NCBI GenBank assembly: GCA_023665275.1
Contig: JAMPEF010000001.1
Coordinates: 166,924-230,923, forward strand
DNA from: Alistipes senegalensis
GTDB taxonomy: Bacteria > Bacillota > Clostridia > Oscillospirales > Ruminococcaceae
DNA: 64,000 bases
Reading direction: 5' to 3'
Positions 39,918-48,781 of the stretch are shown here, in pieces; the first letter of the stretch is position 1; each line of letters opens with the position of its first letter. The position numbers and the translations under genes were made by a program. The notes beneath the pieces are model-generated. The model was not told the DNA's origin. It ran no database searches and saw only the letters and a list, made by a program, of their open reading frames with translations.

Positions 39918-42443
39918 TTAACTCCCTTTTGAATATGAAAGAGTACGGGCAATGCCCCTTATATCGCCGGAAGTAATATTAATATCATTTTTCAGCGTAT
40001 TAATAATTTTCTCAGTAACGGGTGAATTATTTTTATCTGCGCTTATGGTATTGAAATATTTCACGGCGATTTTCTTTATATCAAGAACGTTTTCGGCGTA
40101 TTTACGTGCATTTCCGGCTATGCGTCCACGTTCTGACGGGTTTTCAACTAATTCTTTCAGGGATTTGTAAATTTCACCGGATTCGTTTATTTCACCCATT
40201 TTTGCAACGTCCGGAATTTTCATACAGGCGTTATCCGGAATTTCTGAAAAACTTCCGATGTCATTTACAACGGAACATTTTCCCTTAGCAAGAATACGCA
40301 TTAAACTACCGCTTGTTTCGCCATTGTATGGATAGCGTAAATTAAGACATATATCGGACATATCAATATATTCCTTGAATTTTTCAATATCGGTATATCC
40401 TGTTATTGTGACGGAATCTTTCAGATTTTCAGATGTTATGAAATTTTCAAGTTCAGACTGAATATCCGGAGCAGGTTTGCCGACAAGCATTAAATGAATG
40501 TTATCATTTTCTTTTTTAAGTTCTGAAAAAGCCTTTAATAATGGAATAATTCTTTTTGTACGGTGTATGCCACCGAATGCGGAAATTATTATTTTATCCG
40601 CCGGAAAATTATTTTTTAATTTTATTGATTGATTTTCTATAAGCGGAAGAATTTCAGCATATAACGGGATTACAATAACATTTCTTGAGATATTTTTTTC
40701 AAGTAATTTCTTTCTTGAATACTGACTGTGCACAATTATTCTGTCTGCTGAATCGGTTATATAGCTGTTAAGTTCCATACCGTATAAATCCGGATTCGCT
40801 GAACCGTTCCGGAGTGCATTAATATAATTTTCGCAATCCGGAAAATCATTGTCAATGAAAGTTTTATATAAATTATAATTTCCGTTGCATAGAGTCACGG
40901 CGTAATGATAAAATGCTCCATGCAGATTATAATCATGAAGAACTATAGTTCCGTGATATTTTTTTATATACTGATACATATAAAAATGATATTCAGAATT
41001 TCCCACCTGAAAAATTGTATCTTTATAATTTCCGTGTCGTGCCGGATATGAACGGTGACTATATAACGAAACATTTTCCGGAAAAATGCAGTTTGCGTTA
41101 TAAGTTTCCTCAACAAAGACATCTATATCACAGTAATTGCTTAATGCTTTTATAATATCGTAACTGTAGTCAGAAATTCCGGATTCAAGGGGCGGAAGTG
41201 GTGTGAAAACTGCAATTTTTATTTTTTTATTTTCATCTTTTGATAACTTGATTTTATTTATATTAATATCATTTATAAGCAAAATTATATTATCATTTAT
41301 TTTGTCCCATCGATAGAGTTCAAGACGTTTCAGACCTTTTGTTGTATAGTCGGAAAGAATTTTATCATCACTTAGCATTTTTGTCATGGCGTCGGCTATT
41401 GACTGGTCAATATCTGCATTGACAAGTATTGCAGAATCACCAGCAATTTCCTTAAGGCTTGAATTATCAGCAGTAAGCACAGGTGTACCGCAAGCCCATG
41501 CCTCAACGATGGGAAGTCCGAAACCTTCATATTTTGACGGAAAAGCCATCAATGTAGCGATGTTATAGAATTTCAGTAATTCTTCATCTGAAACAAATCC
41601 GGTGAAAATGACATCTTTTCCCACGTTATGCGATATTGCAACAGATTTCAGATTTTTCAAGCCGTTTTCTGAAAGTTTGCATACAACAACAAGTTGATAT
41701 GAATTTCTTATATTTTCGGGCATAAGTGAGTAGGCACGTATAAGACCATCAAGGTTTTTCCGACTGTCTTCACCGCCGGTACACATAATAAAAGGCTTTG
41801 TTATGCCGAATTTATCCAGCATTAAGGATTTTTCAGTATTGTTTATATTGATAATTTTATAACGGTCATCGACTGCACCCCATATTGTGTGTATATTTTC
41901 CGGATTGAATTTCAGATAATTCACAAGGTCATTTTTTACGCTGTCTGAAATTACAAACAATTCATCAGCCCACCGGAGATTTTCAACGCATTTCATGTAC
42001 CAGTTATAAGTATTTTTATCGGATAAATATTTTTCTTTCATGACATACGGGATTATATCATAAACTGTCATGATTACTTTCACGCCGTCAAACCATTCTT
42101 TTTTATACAGCGTGAATGCCGATTCAAAAGGAGATGTTATATAAAAAATATCAATATTATTTTCACGGATATAGCGTTTAATTATTCCGCCTATAACATC
42201 GCTGTAGGCATAATTCCGGAGAAGTACATTATTTTTTCCGGTATCTATGAAATCTTCCGTGAAATTATTGTTTGTTATCATCGGAGATAGTTTAAAATTC
42301 CTGTCAATCATATTCAGGAAAAAATATTTATTTTGACTGTCACGGTTTATCATTCCAGTAAACTGACTCAACGCATAATTTCCGATACCTCTGTTTCTGC
42401 TCATATAGCCAAGAATTGCCACAGCATCAAAAGCAATATTCAT
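39918..42443 (-). CDS. Double-domain glycosyltransferase (two GT4-type domains)
   Basis: An 841-residue cytoplasmic protein with two glycosyltransferase units. The first (about 1-385) starts MNIAFDAVAIL, has MCTGGEDSRKNLDGLIRAY and SKYEGFGLPIVEAWACGTPVL, the GT4 acceptor/donor motif with the EX7E glutamates. The second starts at about 405 (KIAVFTPLPPLESGISDYS) and has SAFGGIHRTKRIIPLLKAF and NLRYPYNGETSGSLMRILAKG. Fused pairs like this usually add two successive sugars, or work on a polymer exported by an ABC system. The start overlaps the stop of the FkbM gene (ATGA). It closes an operon with the exporter genes. Confidence 0.93.
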   Translation of the reverse strand: MNIAFDAVAILGYMSRNRGIGNYALSQFTGMINRDSQNKYFFLNMIDRNFKLSPMITNNNFTEDFIDTGKNNVLLRNYAYSDVIGGIIKRYIRENNIDIFYITSPFESAFTLYKKEWFDGVKVIMTVYDIIPYVMKEKYLSDKNTYNWYMKCVENLRWADELFVISDSVKNDLVNYLKFNPENIHTIWGAVDDRYKIININNTEKSLMLDKFGITKPFIMCTGGEDSRKNLDGLIRAYSLMPENIRNSYQLVVVCKLSENGLKNLKSVAISHNVGKDVIFTGFVSDEELLKFYNIATLMAFPSKYEGFGLPIVEAWACGTPVLTADNSSLKEIAGDSAILVNADIDQSIADAMTKMLSDDKILSDYTTKGLKRLELYRWDKINDNIILLINDININKIKLSKDENKKIKIAVFTPLPPLESGISDYSYDIIKALSNYCDIDVFVEETYNANCIFPENVSLYSHRSYPARHGNYKDTIFQVGNSEYHFYMYQYIKKYHGTIVLHDYNLHGAFYHYAVTLCNGNYNLYKTFIDNDFPDCENYINALRNGSANPDLYGMELNSYITDSADRIIVHSQYSRKKLLEKNISRNVIVIPLYAEILPLIENQSIKLKNNFPADKIIISAFGGIHRTKRIIPLLKAFSELKKENDNIHLMLVGKPAPDIQSELENFITSENLKDSVTITGYTDIEKFKEYIDMSDICLNLRYPYNGETSGSLMRILAKGKCSVVNDIGSFSEIPDNACMKIPDVAKMGEINESGEIYKSLKELVENPSERGRIAGNARKYAENVLDIKKIAVKYFNTISADKNNSPVTEKIINTLKNDINITSGDIRGIARTLSYSKGS

Positions 42444-43585
42444 GATTTTATATCCCCCTGTCGTTTGTCGATAAATATTGAATTTATTCCGGTAAATGCA
42501 AATTCCACATAGTCATTTTTTTGCATAAATTCAAGTATTTCATTATTTTTCTGACCTATTGTAAGACCGTTTTTGTATTCTATCATTTCACAGATTATTA
42601 TCAGCGGTCTGAATTTTTCAAAATCGGTCATTTTAAGTATTGAAAGTTCCATACCCTCAATATCGATATTCATTATGTCAGGAGCTTTTTCCGGAAAATA
42701 TTTATCAATAATTTCATTTATAGTTATCGAATCAATAGTTATTTTTTTCTTTATTTTAAGTTCAGGGTTTTCCTTGATAAAATTCTGCACGGCGTTGTAG
42801 TCACACGTGGAAAGACCGTCACCATTCAGGATATAGAAATCAAGAGTTTCACCGGATTTTTCTGCAAGACATTTATTTATTACAATATCTTCCGGACGTT
42901 TTTCAACAAGTTCCATGGCAAGTTCAGGATTAGCCTCAAGAAGTACGCCCCTTGCTCCAGATGCATAAAAATTATAGGTATTGCTTAAATGAAAGGCATG
43001 ATTTGCACCTAAATCAAGGTAATTTTCCGGCTTCCGACCCAGTGTGCTGAAAATATATTTTATAATGTTGTCCTCACCGGACTGTGAAAAAGTCATATTT
43101 ATATTTTCAAGTGAATTATGCATTTCTTTAATTGAATTTTCCATTTCAGAAATATATTTATCCGTCTGTGAAATGTACTTGTTCATTGCGGAAATCTGTT
43201 GTGACATTTCAGCTATTTTATTTTCAAGTTCCGGAATAGTTTCAAGACGTGAATTTATTGTATTTATTTCACAGTTCACCTCTGCTGAAAAGATATTATT
43301 TGCGGAATTATAGTCTGTCTGCTGAATCATGCACGGTTCTACAAACCAGAATGTCATTCGGCGGATAAGACGCTTTAATAAACATGATATTTTGCCTTTA
43401 ATGCCCTCCGCCTGTATAGGACGGTAGGAACGATTTACAGAAGTCTTATTCATTCTGTCAAGAGAATCAAGCATTTTAATATTTATTGTATTTCCGGAAA
43501 AATTATTTTTCTGAATAATTTCATTTTTTCCGGCAAGTTTTTTCATAATAATTTCTGTTTCGATTTCGTCATAATGTATACTCAA
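42440..43585 (-). CDS. FkbM-type methyltransferase with N-terminal coiled coil
   Basis: A 381-residue protein. Residues about 90-170 form a heptad-rich coiled coil (PELENKIAEMSQQISAMNKYISQTDKYISEMENSIKEM). It is followed by a SAM-dependent methyltransferase of the FkbM type: FSQSGEDNIIKYIF, YLDLGANHAFHLSNTY (SAM-binding loop), GVLLEANPELA and DIMNIDIEGMELSILK. Members methylate sugar hydroxyls on glycans. A TTG at 43585 spaced eight bases from GGAGG is the likely start, two bases after the stop of the ABC ATPase gene; an ATG five codons earlier contains the ribosome site. The coiled coil may tether it to the export complex. Confidence 0.88.
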   Translation of the reverse strand: MSIHYDEIETEIIMKKLAGKNEIIQKNNFSGNTINIKMLDSLDRMNKTSVNRSYRPIQAEGIKGKISCLLKRLIRRMTFWFVEPCMIQQTDYNSANNIFSAEVNCEINTINSRLETIPELENKIAEMSQQISAMNKYISQTDKYISEMENSIKEMHNSLENINMTFSQSGEDNIIKYIFSTLGRKPENYLDLGANHAFHLSNTYNFYASGARGVLLEANPELAMELVEKRPEDIVINKCLAEKSGETLDFYILNGDGLSTCDYNAVQNFIKENPELKIKKKITIDSITINEIIDKYFPEKAPDIMNIDIEGMELSILKMTDFEKFRPLIIICEMIEYKNGLTIGQKNNEILEFMQKNDYVEFAFTGINSIFIDKRQGDIKS

Positions 43586-43587
43586 AA

Positions 43588-44883
43588 TTATAACCTCCAT
43601 TTATGCGGAATACTGAAAAATCCTGTACTTCTGTCATCGGAAATCACTTCAAATTCACAGTAATTACGGTAAAAATCCATAGGTGTACCGTCGGCATCAA
43701 CTACAGCGACGTTAAGAATATATTTTCCGGCAAGCAGTGGCAGATTTTCGATTTCGACTGAAATAATCCCGTCTGTTTTTTCAGGATTTACTTTCATTCT
43801 GTCAAGCTGTGTATTGTTTCCGTAAAGACATTTTCCGTCCAAATCATAAAAGCCGAATCCGAAAACATATTCTTCAATTTTTTTATTTATGTGATAATGA
43901 ATTTTAATTTTCAGCTTTTCACCTGTCCGGAAAATCCGGACGTCTTTATTTTCGTGATTTGACATTTCGGCTTTTATGATTTCAATATATTTAAGTCCGA
44001 AACGGTTAGCAGAGTAATCTATACCGCCGTTATTTTCCGGAATTTCTTCAGGAATTTCATTTATTTCTTCCGGTAGTTCAGGTTCGGAAACCTGCTCCTG
44101 AATTGTTTCAGTTTCTTTATTGGTTTTTATTTCATGTTCAATTTTCCTGTCGTTCATGAAACTGAAATAAGCGTCAACCACTTCATCAGAACGACCCTCA
44201 CGTACTATAATACCATCATTAAGCCATATAGCCTTGTCACAGAACTTTTCAATAGTAGATAAATCATGCGTGACAATAATAATAGTCATGCCGTGTGATT
44301 TGAGTTCACGGAGACGATTAAAACATTTAGTTTGGAAATTCGTATCACCTACCGCAAGAATTTCATCAATAAGCAGAATATCCGCATCAACGTTTATCGC
44401 AACGGAAAAGGCAAGTCGCATATACATACCGGAAGAGTACGTCCGCACCGGATTATCAATAAAATCTTCCAGTTCTGAAAATTCAACAATTTTATTGAAT
44501 CTTGCATCTACTTCCTTTTTGGTAAGCCCAAATATAGAGGCATTTGTATATATATTTTCACGTCCGGACATATCAGGGTGGAAACCTGCACCCAGTTCAA
44601 TAAGGCTTGAAACTCTTCCTTTCATGACAATTTCACCACTATCGGCGTACATGATTTTAGTTAATAGTTTAAGGGTTGTACTTTTTCCGCAACCATTATG
44701 TCCGATAAGCCCGACAGCCTCACCACGTCTGACCTGAAAACTTATTCCCTTTAATACTTCACGTTCTTCATAGCGGGTACGTTTACGGAACAGCAATTTT
44801 TCTTTAAGCTGTGAGCCTTTGTCAAAATATATCCTGAATTTTTTAGTTATGTTTCTGACATCAATAACAATATCATTATTCAT
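43588..44883 (-). CDS. ABC polysaccharide exporter, ATP-binding subunit (Wzt-type)
   Basis: A 431-residue ATPase: Walker A GLIGHNGCGKSTTLK, signature YSSGMYMRLAF, Walker B DILLIDEILAVGD and the H-loop VTHDLS within the first 250 residues, then a Glu/Pro-rich linker and a C-terminal beta-rich Wzt-type domain (about 290-431) that in O-antigen exporters recognises the finished polymer end. The start shares its bases with the stop of the permease gene (44883). Together they form a Wzm/Wzt or TagGH-type exporter moving lipid-linked glycan across the membrane. The extra C-terminal domain favours the Wzt type over TagH. Confidence 0.93.
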   Translation of the reverse strand: MNNDIVIDVRNITKKFRIYFDKGSQLKEKLLFRKRTRYEEREVLKGISFQVRRGEAVGLIGHNGCGKSTTLKLLTKIMYADSGEIVMKGRVSSLIELGAGFHPDMSGRENIYTNASIFGLTKKEVDARFNKIVEFSELEDFIDNPVRTYSSGMYMRLAFSVAINVDADILLIDEILAVGDTNFQTKCFNRLRELKSHGMTIIIVTHDLSTIEKFCDKAIWLNDGIIVREGRSDEVVDAYFSFMNDRKIEHEIKTNKETETIQEQVSEPELPEEINEIPEEIPENNGGIDYSANRFGLKYIEIIKAEMSNHENKDVRIFRTGEKLKIKIHYHINKKIEEYVFGFGFYDLDGKCLYGNNTQLDRMKVNPEKTDGIISVEIENLPLLAGKYILNVAVVDADGTPMDFYRNYCEFEVISDDRSTGFFSIPHKWRL

Positions 44884-45659
44884 TAAAGTTCCTCCGCAAA
44901 ATGCCGTTGTAATTTAAGGAAAATAAAATGTCCGGCAATAAGAAACATTATTCCGAGTATCACCGACGATATAAGGCTTGAAAGTTCCGGAATTGTCTTG
45001 TAATAGAGAATATCACGGTAGCAGTCGATTATGTGTGTCATGGGATTGAGATTGAATACCGGTAAAAGTTCTTCCGGAACTATTGATTTATCGTACATGA
45101 TGGGTGTCATGTACATCATAGCCATTGTTACTATGCCCAGAATGTGTTCAAGGTCACGGAAATATACAGTCACTGCCGAGACTATAAGAGCTGTACCGAG
45201 TGCCAGTATATATTCTACAACCATTATTACTGGCAAGTATAACAGTGAAATAAAATTAAAACCTGTCCCTGAAAATATAATCACGGCGAATACGACTATA
45301 AAACTTAAAAGCATATTCACAAAACAGCTTGTCACGTATGAAATGGGTATAACCTGTCGTGGAAAATATATCTTCTTGACTAAATCTTTCTGTGCCACTA
45401 TCGACGCTGAACCACCTGTCACGGAGGCTGAAAAGAATATCCATGCAATAAGCGCTATGAAAAGATATAAATAATATCTTTCAATATCCGTTTTAAGTAT
45501 CACCTGAAAAACCATTGTATACACAACAAGCTGTAACAACGGATTTATGAAAGTCCATAAAAAACCCAGTACAGAGCCTTTATAACGTCCTCTCAGGTCT
45601 TTTCTTACAAGACTTATAATCATATGCCTGTAGGCGTAAATTTCTTTAATTGTATTCAT
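44883..45659 (-). CDS. ABC polysaccharide exporter, permease (Wzm-type)
   Basis: A 258-residue ABC-2 permease with six predicted membrane spans: RKDLRGRYKGSVLGFLWTFINPLLQ (the family's N-terminal signature), then spans around residues 30-50, 60-80, 105-135, 140-165, 175-190 and 230-250. It forms the channel for the adjacent ATPase and exports the glycan made by the downstream enzymes. It is the first gene of the operon, with AAAGGAG before the ATG and a consensus promoter upstream. Confidence 0.95.
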   Translation of the reverse strand: MNTIKEIYAYRHMIISLVRKDLRGRYKGSVLGFLWTFINPLLQLVVYTMVFQVILKTDIERYYLYLFIALIAWIFFSASVTGGSASIVAQKDLVKKIYFPRQVIPISYVTSCFVNMLLSFIVVFAVIIFSGTGFNFISLLYLPVIMVVEYILALGTALIVSAVTVYFRDLEHILGIVTMAMMYMTPIMYDKSIVPEELLPVFNLNPMTHIIDCYRDILYYKTIPELSSLISSVILGIMFLIAGHFIFLKLQRHFAEEL

Positions 45660-45689
45660 GTTATCTCCTTTGAGAATTTAATTATATAT

Positions 45690-45719
45690 ATTATATCATG
45701 GTATATTAACAGCTGTCAA
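45690..45719 (-). promoter_or_regulatory. Promoter of the glycan export operon
   Basis: On the minus strand, TTGACA, an 18-bp spacer and TATAAT. Confidence 0.8.
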
Positions 45720-45762
45720 TGAAGATTTTTCCGGTGTACTTTTTTATTTTCCTGTAAATCAC

Positions 45763-45791
45763 TTGATTTTATTCAGAAAATATGCTATAAT
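45763..45791 (+). promoter_or_regulatory. Promoter of the YitT-family gene
   Basis: TTGATT, 17-bp spacer, TATAAT. Confidence 0.75.
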
Positions 45792-45837
45792 ACTTATAGT
45801 ATTAAAAATAAATAAAGTATACACAAAGGAGAATAAT

Positions 45838-46719
45838 ATGAAAAAAATTCTTTCAGTCCTAAAGGAAATAAAACCATTCAGCATAGTGATGCTTACGGTT
45901 GCCGGAATAATAAACGCTTTTGGAATAACACTTTTTCTTATGCCGGTAAAGTTGTATGATAGCGGAATATCAGGCACATCAATGTTGCTGTCACAAGTCA
46001 CACCGGAATGGTTGTCATTGTCAATATTTCTTGTTATATTGAATGTTCCGTTATTTCTTTACGGACTGAAAAAACAGGGGGGAGGTTTTACATTCTGTGC
46101 GATATATACGGTGGGAGTGTATTCGGTTGTTTCGTGGCTTATAACGGACGTTCTGCCCATAGATGTAAGTATAGCCTCACCACTTGCCGGCACAGATTTG
46201 TTATTATGTGCGTTATTTGGTGGGGTTATCTCCGGAATGGGCAGCGGTCTTGCGATACGTTTCGGCGGTGCTATGGACGGCATAGAAGTAATGGCGGTTA
46301 TATTTGCCAAGAAAATGGGTTTAACAGTCGGAAATTTCGTTATGTTCTATAACTTTGTGCTGTACGTTATATGCGGATTTGTTATTAATAGCTGGATTTT
46401 GCCGTTATATTCAATAGTTACATACGTTGCCGCCATGAAGACGGTTGACTATATAGTTGACGGCTTACAGCGTTCAAAATCTGCTATGATAGTTACAGCT
46501 AATCCAGATACAATATGTCAGGAACTTATGAAGGAGTTCGGGTGTGGAATAACCCTTATTGACGCTAAAGGTGGTTTTTCCGGAACTGACAGAAAAATTC
46601 TTTATTTTGTAGTGAACAGATTTCAAGTAATGAAAATGAAAAATATCGTCCGGAAGCATGACCCTCTTGCATATATAACGTTAACGGACGTCGCCGACAT
46701 ATTTTCAGCGAACAAATAA
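45838..46719 (+). CDS. YitT family membrane protein (DUF161/DUF2179)
   Basis: A 293-residue protein with five or six membrane spans (DUF161, about residues 10-210; motifs NAFGITLFLMPVKLYDSGISG and GMGSGLAIRFGGAMDGIEV) and a C-terminal soluble DUF2179 domain (ITLIDAKGGFSGTDRKILYFVVNR). These proteins are widespread in Firmicutes and of unestablished function. The frame opens earlier, but AAAGGAG and the promoter fix the start at 45838. Confidence 0.92.
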   Translation: MKKILSVLKEIKPFSIVMLTVAGIINAFGITLFLMPVKLYDSGISGTSMLLSQVTPEWLSLSIFLVILNVPLFLYGLKKQGGGFTFCAIYTVGVYSVVSWLITDVLPIDVSIASPLAGTDLLLCALFGGVISGMGSGLAIRFGGAMDGIEVMAVIFAKKMGLTVGNFVMFYNFVLYVICGFVINSWILPLYSIVTYVAAMKTVDYIVDGLQRSKSAMIVTANPDTICQELMKEFGCGITLIDAKGGFSGTDRKILYFVVNRFQVMKMKNIVRKHDPLAYITLTDVADIFSANK

Positions 46720-46725
46720 AACCAA

Positions 46726-46749
46726 AGGGACGGTTTATCAGCCGTCCCT
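46726..46749. terminator. Terminator shared by convergent genes
   Basis: AGGGACGG/CCGTCCCT stem overlapping the end of the minus-strand gene. T-rich sequence follows on both sides, so it probably acts in both directions. Confidence 0.7.
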
Positions 46750-48297
46750 GTATTTTCTTTCATGCATTATTATTAATTTCTGTATGAAGCTGAGAATAAT
46801 TCCAACGATAAATTCAAAAGCGCCTGTTGCAATCAGAAATATATTGAAGTCTGTCAGGAGTTTTGAAATAAGATAGAAAAGCACATGGCTTGTCTGACTG
46901 TACACCACCGGCGGAGCTATAAAGCATACAGCACCGGCAATAAGCAGAATGACTCCGCCCACCATGAAAATGCTTTTATAGAATCCTGTAAGATGTCGTC
47001 CCTGCTTGTCCACGATAACGGCAATCCATATCATAAATACGCATATCAATGCGAGAATTATTCCGAGTGTAACCGGTGAAAATATATAACTCAGAAGTCG
47101 GAAATCAAAACCGGTACGGACTTTCCACGAATCAACCGAAAACATATTATCCGCCTGACCGTCGCTGAGATTGTAGACCATATTTGAAAAATCATTCCTG
47201 TTTAGATTATTATAATCGGAGTGATTGAACATATATTCTGCAATACCCTCACCGGTGAGAGTCGGCTTCTGACCGCCGTTAAGAAAATAATCCGCATATG
47301 TCCGGACGTTTTCGCCTATGAAGTCAGGTATATCAAGACCAAGAACAAAATTTCTGAAATCATTTTCACCAGCCATGCCGAATGTTATATTATAAAAATT
47401 TGTTTTATTGTAAAGAAATTCGTTGACATCATAATTTCCGTTGTATTCAGCATCAAGAACTTTTTCCATATCAAGATTTTTTATACCCTTTTCGACAGCT
47501 GCACCCGAAAATCCTAATTTTATACAGAAAAGCATACTAAGTACGATAACAAGAATTACAGAAATAAAAGTCACAATACCGGCACTGAAAAGCCTGAATC
47601 CGCTGACTTTAACCGTCCGGTATTCCTGAACCGGTTGCGGATTATACGGTGGAATGCTTTCATATTCCGGAGGGTCATAATAGGGTGGTTGTTCTTCATA
47701 GTTGGGCTGATAGTCATCATAATTGTCATATTCCTGATTATAATCTTCCTGATAATTATTATTATAATTTTCCTTAATATCTTCATATGGTATATACTGT
47801 GTTGCGGAATTATCATTGTATGGGTCACCGGAAATTCTTTCATATGGCTGTGGAGTTTCAGTATAATTTTCTTCCGGTGGAGTTTCTTTTTTTGTTTCGT
47901 TCTTTTTTCTTAAGACCAAATCCGGAAGAGGTTCACGGGTACTGACTGCCATAATTTTTTTCATTTTTTCAATTTCTTCTGTAGTAGCGGGTGTGGGTTC
48001 AGAACTTATATGCTGGATTGGTTCAATACTTCCGAAAAAATTTTCAAGTTCCTTTTCTTCTGAACTTTCCACAGCGATATTATCAACAGGCTTTTCGGGT
48101 GAAAATTCCGGCTGTGAGTTGTTTTCCGGAGTATAGAGCATTTCTGCCGGTGATTCCGGCTGGCTTTCGATTTCCGGAGCAGGATTTTCAGAGGGAATAT
48201 TTATTTCTGTTGGCAGAATGCGTTTTATTTTTTTACCACATACCGGACAGAAAATAGCATCATCATCAAGTTTGTTTCCGCAGAAACTGCAATACAT
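46738..48297 (-). CDS. Zinc-ribbon membrane protein, unknown function
   Basis: A 519-residue protein: N-terminal zinc ribbon (CSFCGNKLDDDAIFCPVCGKK), a long Pro/Glu/Tyr-rich disordered region (about residues 30-235, YNNNYQEDYNQEYDNYDDY), one membrane span (about 240-262), an extracytoplasmic domain of about 120 residues, and three or four further spans to the C-terminus. I do not recognise a named family; zinc-ribbon plus membrane proteins of this kind are common in Clostridia. The second ATG (48297) has better spacing from AAAGGA than the first (48303). It is monocistronic. Confidence 0.8.
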   Translation of the reverse strand: MYCSFCGNKLDDDAIFCPVCGKKIKRILPTEINIPSENPAPEIESQPESPAEMLYTPENNSQPEFSPEKPVDNIAVESSEEKELENFFGSIEPIQHISSEPTPATTEEIEKMKKIMAVSTREPLPDLVLRKKNETKKETPPEENYTETPQPYERISGDPYNDNSATQYIPYEDIKENYNNNYQEDYNQEYDNYDDYQPNYEEQPPYYDPPEYESIPPYNPQPVQEYRTVKVSGFRLFSAGIVTFISVILVIVLSMLFCIKLGFSGAAVEKGIKNLDMEKVLDAEYNGNYDVNEFLYNKTNFYNITFGMAGENDFRNFVLGLDIPDFIGENVRTYADYFLNGGQKPTLTGEGIAEYMFNHSDYNNLNRNDFSNMVYNLSDGQADNMFSVDSWKVRTGFDFRLLSYIFSPVTLGIILALICVFMIWIAVIVDKQGRHLTGFYKSIFMVGGVILLIAGAVCFIAPPVVYSQTSHVLFYLISKLLTDFNIFLIATGAFEFIVGIILSFIQKLIIMHERKYRDG

Positions 48298-48341
48298 AAT
48301 CATTTTCCTTTCTTTACGGATTTATGTAAATGTTAATTTAT

Positions 48342-48370
48342 ATTATATATCATACAGTGCGATATGTCAA
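48342..48370 (-). promoter_or_regulatory. Promoter of the zinc-ribbon membrane protein
   Basis: On the minus strand, TTGACA, a 17-bp spacer and TATAAT. Confidence 0.9.
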
Positions 48371-48503
48371 TAATAATAACCGGATTTTTCTTCAGGGTAA
48401 CAACTTTAAGGGCGATACATAGCGTTTTTATCTGCAAATTGTATAATCACGGTGCTTTATACAGAAAAAAATTATTTATTTTTTACAAAATTTCTAGTTC
48501 TTA

Positions 48504-48532
48504 TTGATTTTACAGAGATAAAGTGCTATTAT
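48504..48532 (+). promoter_or_regulatory. Promoter of the ilvB leader
   Basis: TTGATT, 17-bp spacer, TATTAT. Transcription should begin about 25 bases before the short leader ORF. Confidence 0.65.
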
Positions 48533-48565
48533 ATAAATTAAAGAGTATTCAGGAGGATGAACGGA

Positions 48566-48694
48566 ATGGAAATAAATTTTATATTTTCGGGTATAGTCAT
48601 TATTACCGGCACAGTCCTTAGCGGCTTGTGTCTGATTCATTCTGCCCGTTCACAACTGAGTCCTTGCCTGACTGAATGTACATTCAGTGCATAA
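48566..48694 (+). CDS. 42-residue ORF upstream of ilvB, candidate leader peptide
   Basis: ATG with AGGAGG nine bases upstream opens a 42-codon frame beginning MEINFIFSGIVIITGTVLSG. Six Ile, five Leu and two Val (13 of 42) are concentrated in the first 24 codons. It ends inside a palindrome, 16 bases before a terminator-like hairpin and 88 bases before ilvB. This is the layout of a branched-chain amino acid attenuator, in which ribosome stalling on the peptide controls termination. The same hydrophobic run could instead be a membrane helix of a small protein. No annotated homologue is known to me. Confidence 0.55.
   Translation: MEINFIFSGIVIITGTVLSGLCLIHSARSQLSPCLTECTFSA
48671..48688. repeat. 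Perfect 18-bp palindrome
   Basis: ACTGAATGTACATTCAGT equals its own reverse complement. It overlaps the last codons of the leader ORF. As RNA it gives a seven-bp hairpin with a GTAC loop; as DNA it is a possible dimeric operator. Confidence 0.85.
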
Positions 48695-48709
48695 GACACT
48701 TGGTTTATG

Positions 48710-48740
48710 AGCCTCCGGCAGAAGTCGGGGGCTTGTTTGT
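48710..48740 (+). terminator. Terminator-like hairpin before ilvB (putative attenuator)
   Basis: AGCCTCCG/CGGGGGCT stem with an eight-base loop, followed by TGTTTGT. The T-run is weak, which suits conditional termination. Confidence 0.55.
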
Positions 48741-48781
48741 ATATCCGGTCAGAAAAAAATCTATATAAAGGAATTTTTAAT

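Noticed and set aside
48707..48781. 25-codon N-terminal extension of ilvB
   Set aside because: It would start in the terminator-like hairpin, has no ribosome site and is not part of conserved IlvB; ATG at 48782 fits AAAGGA.
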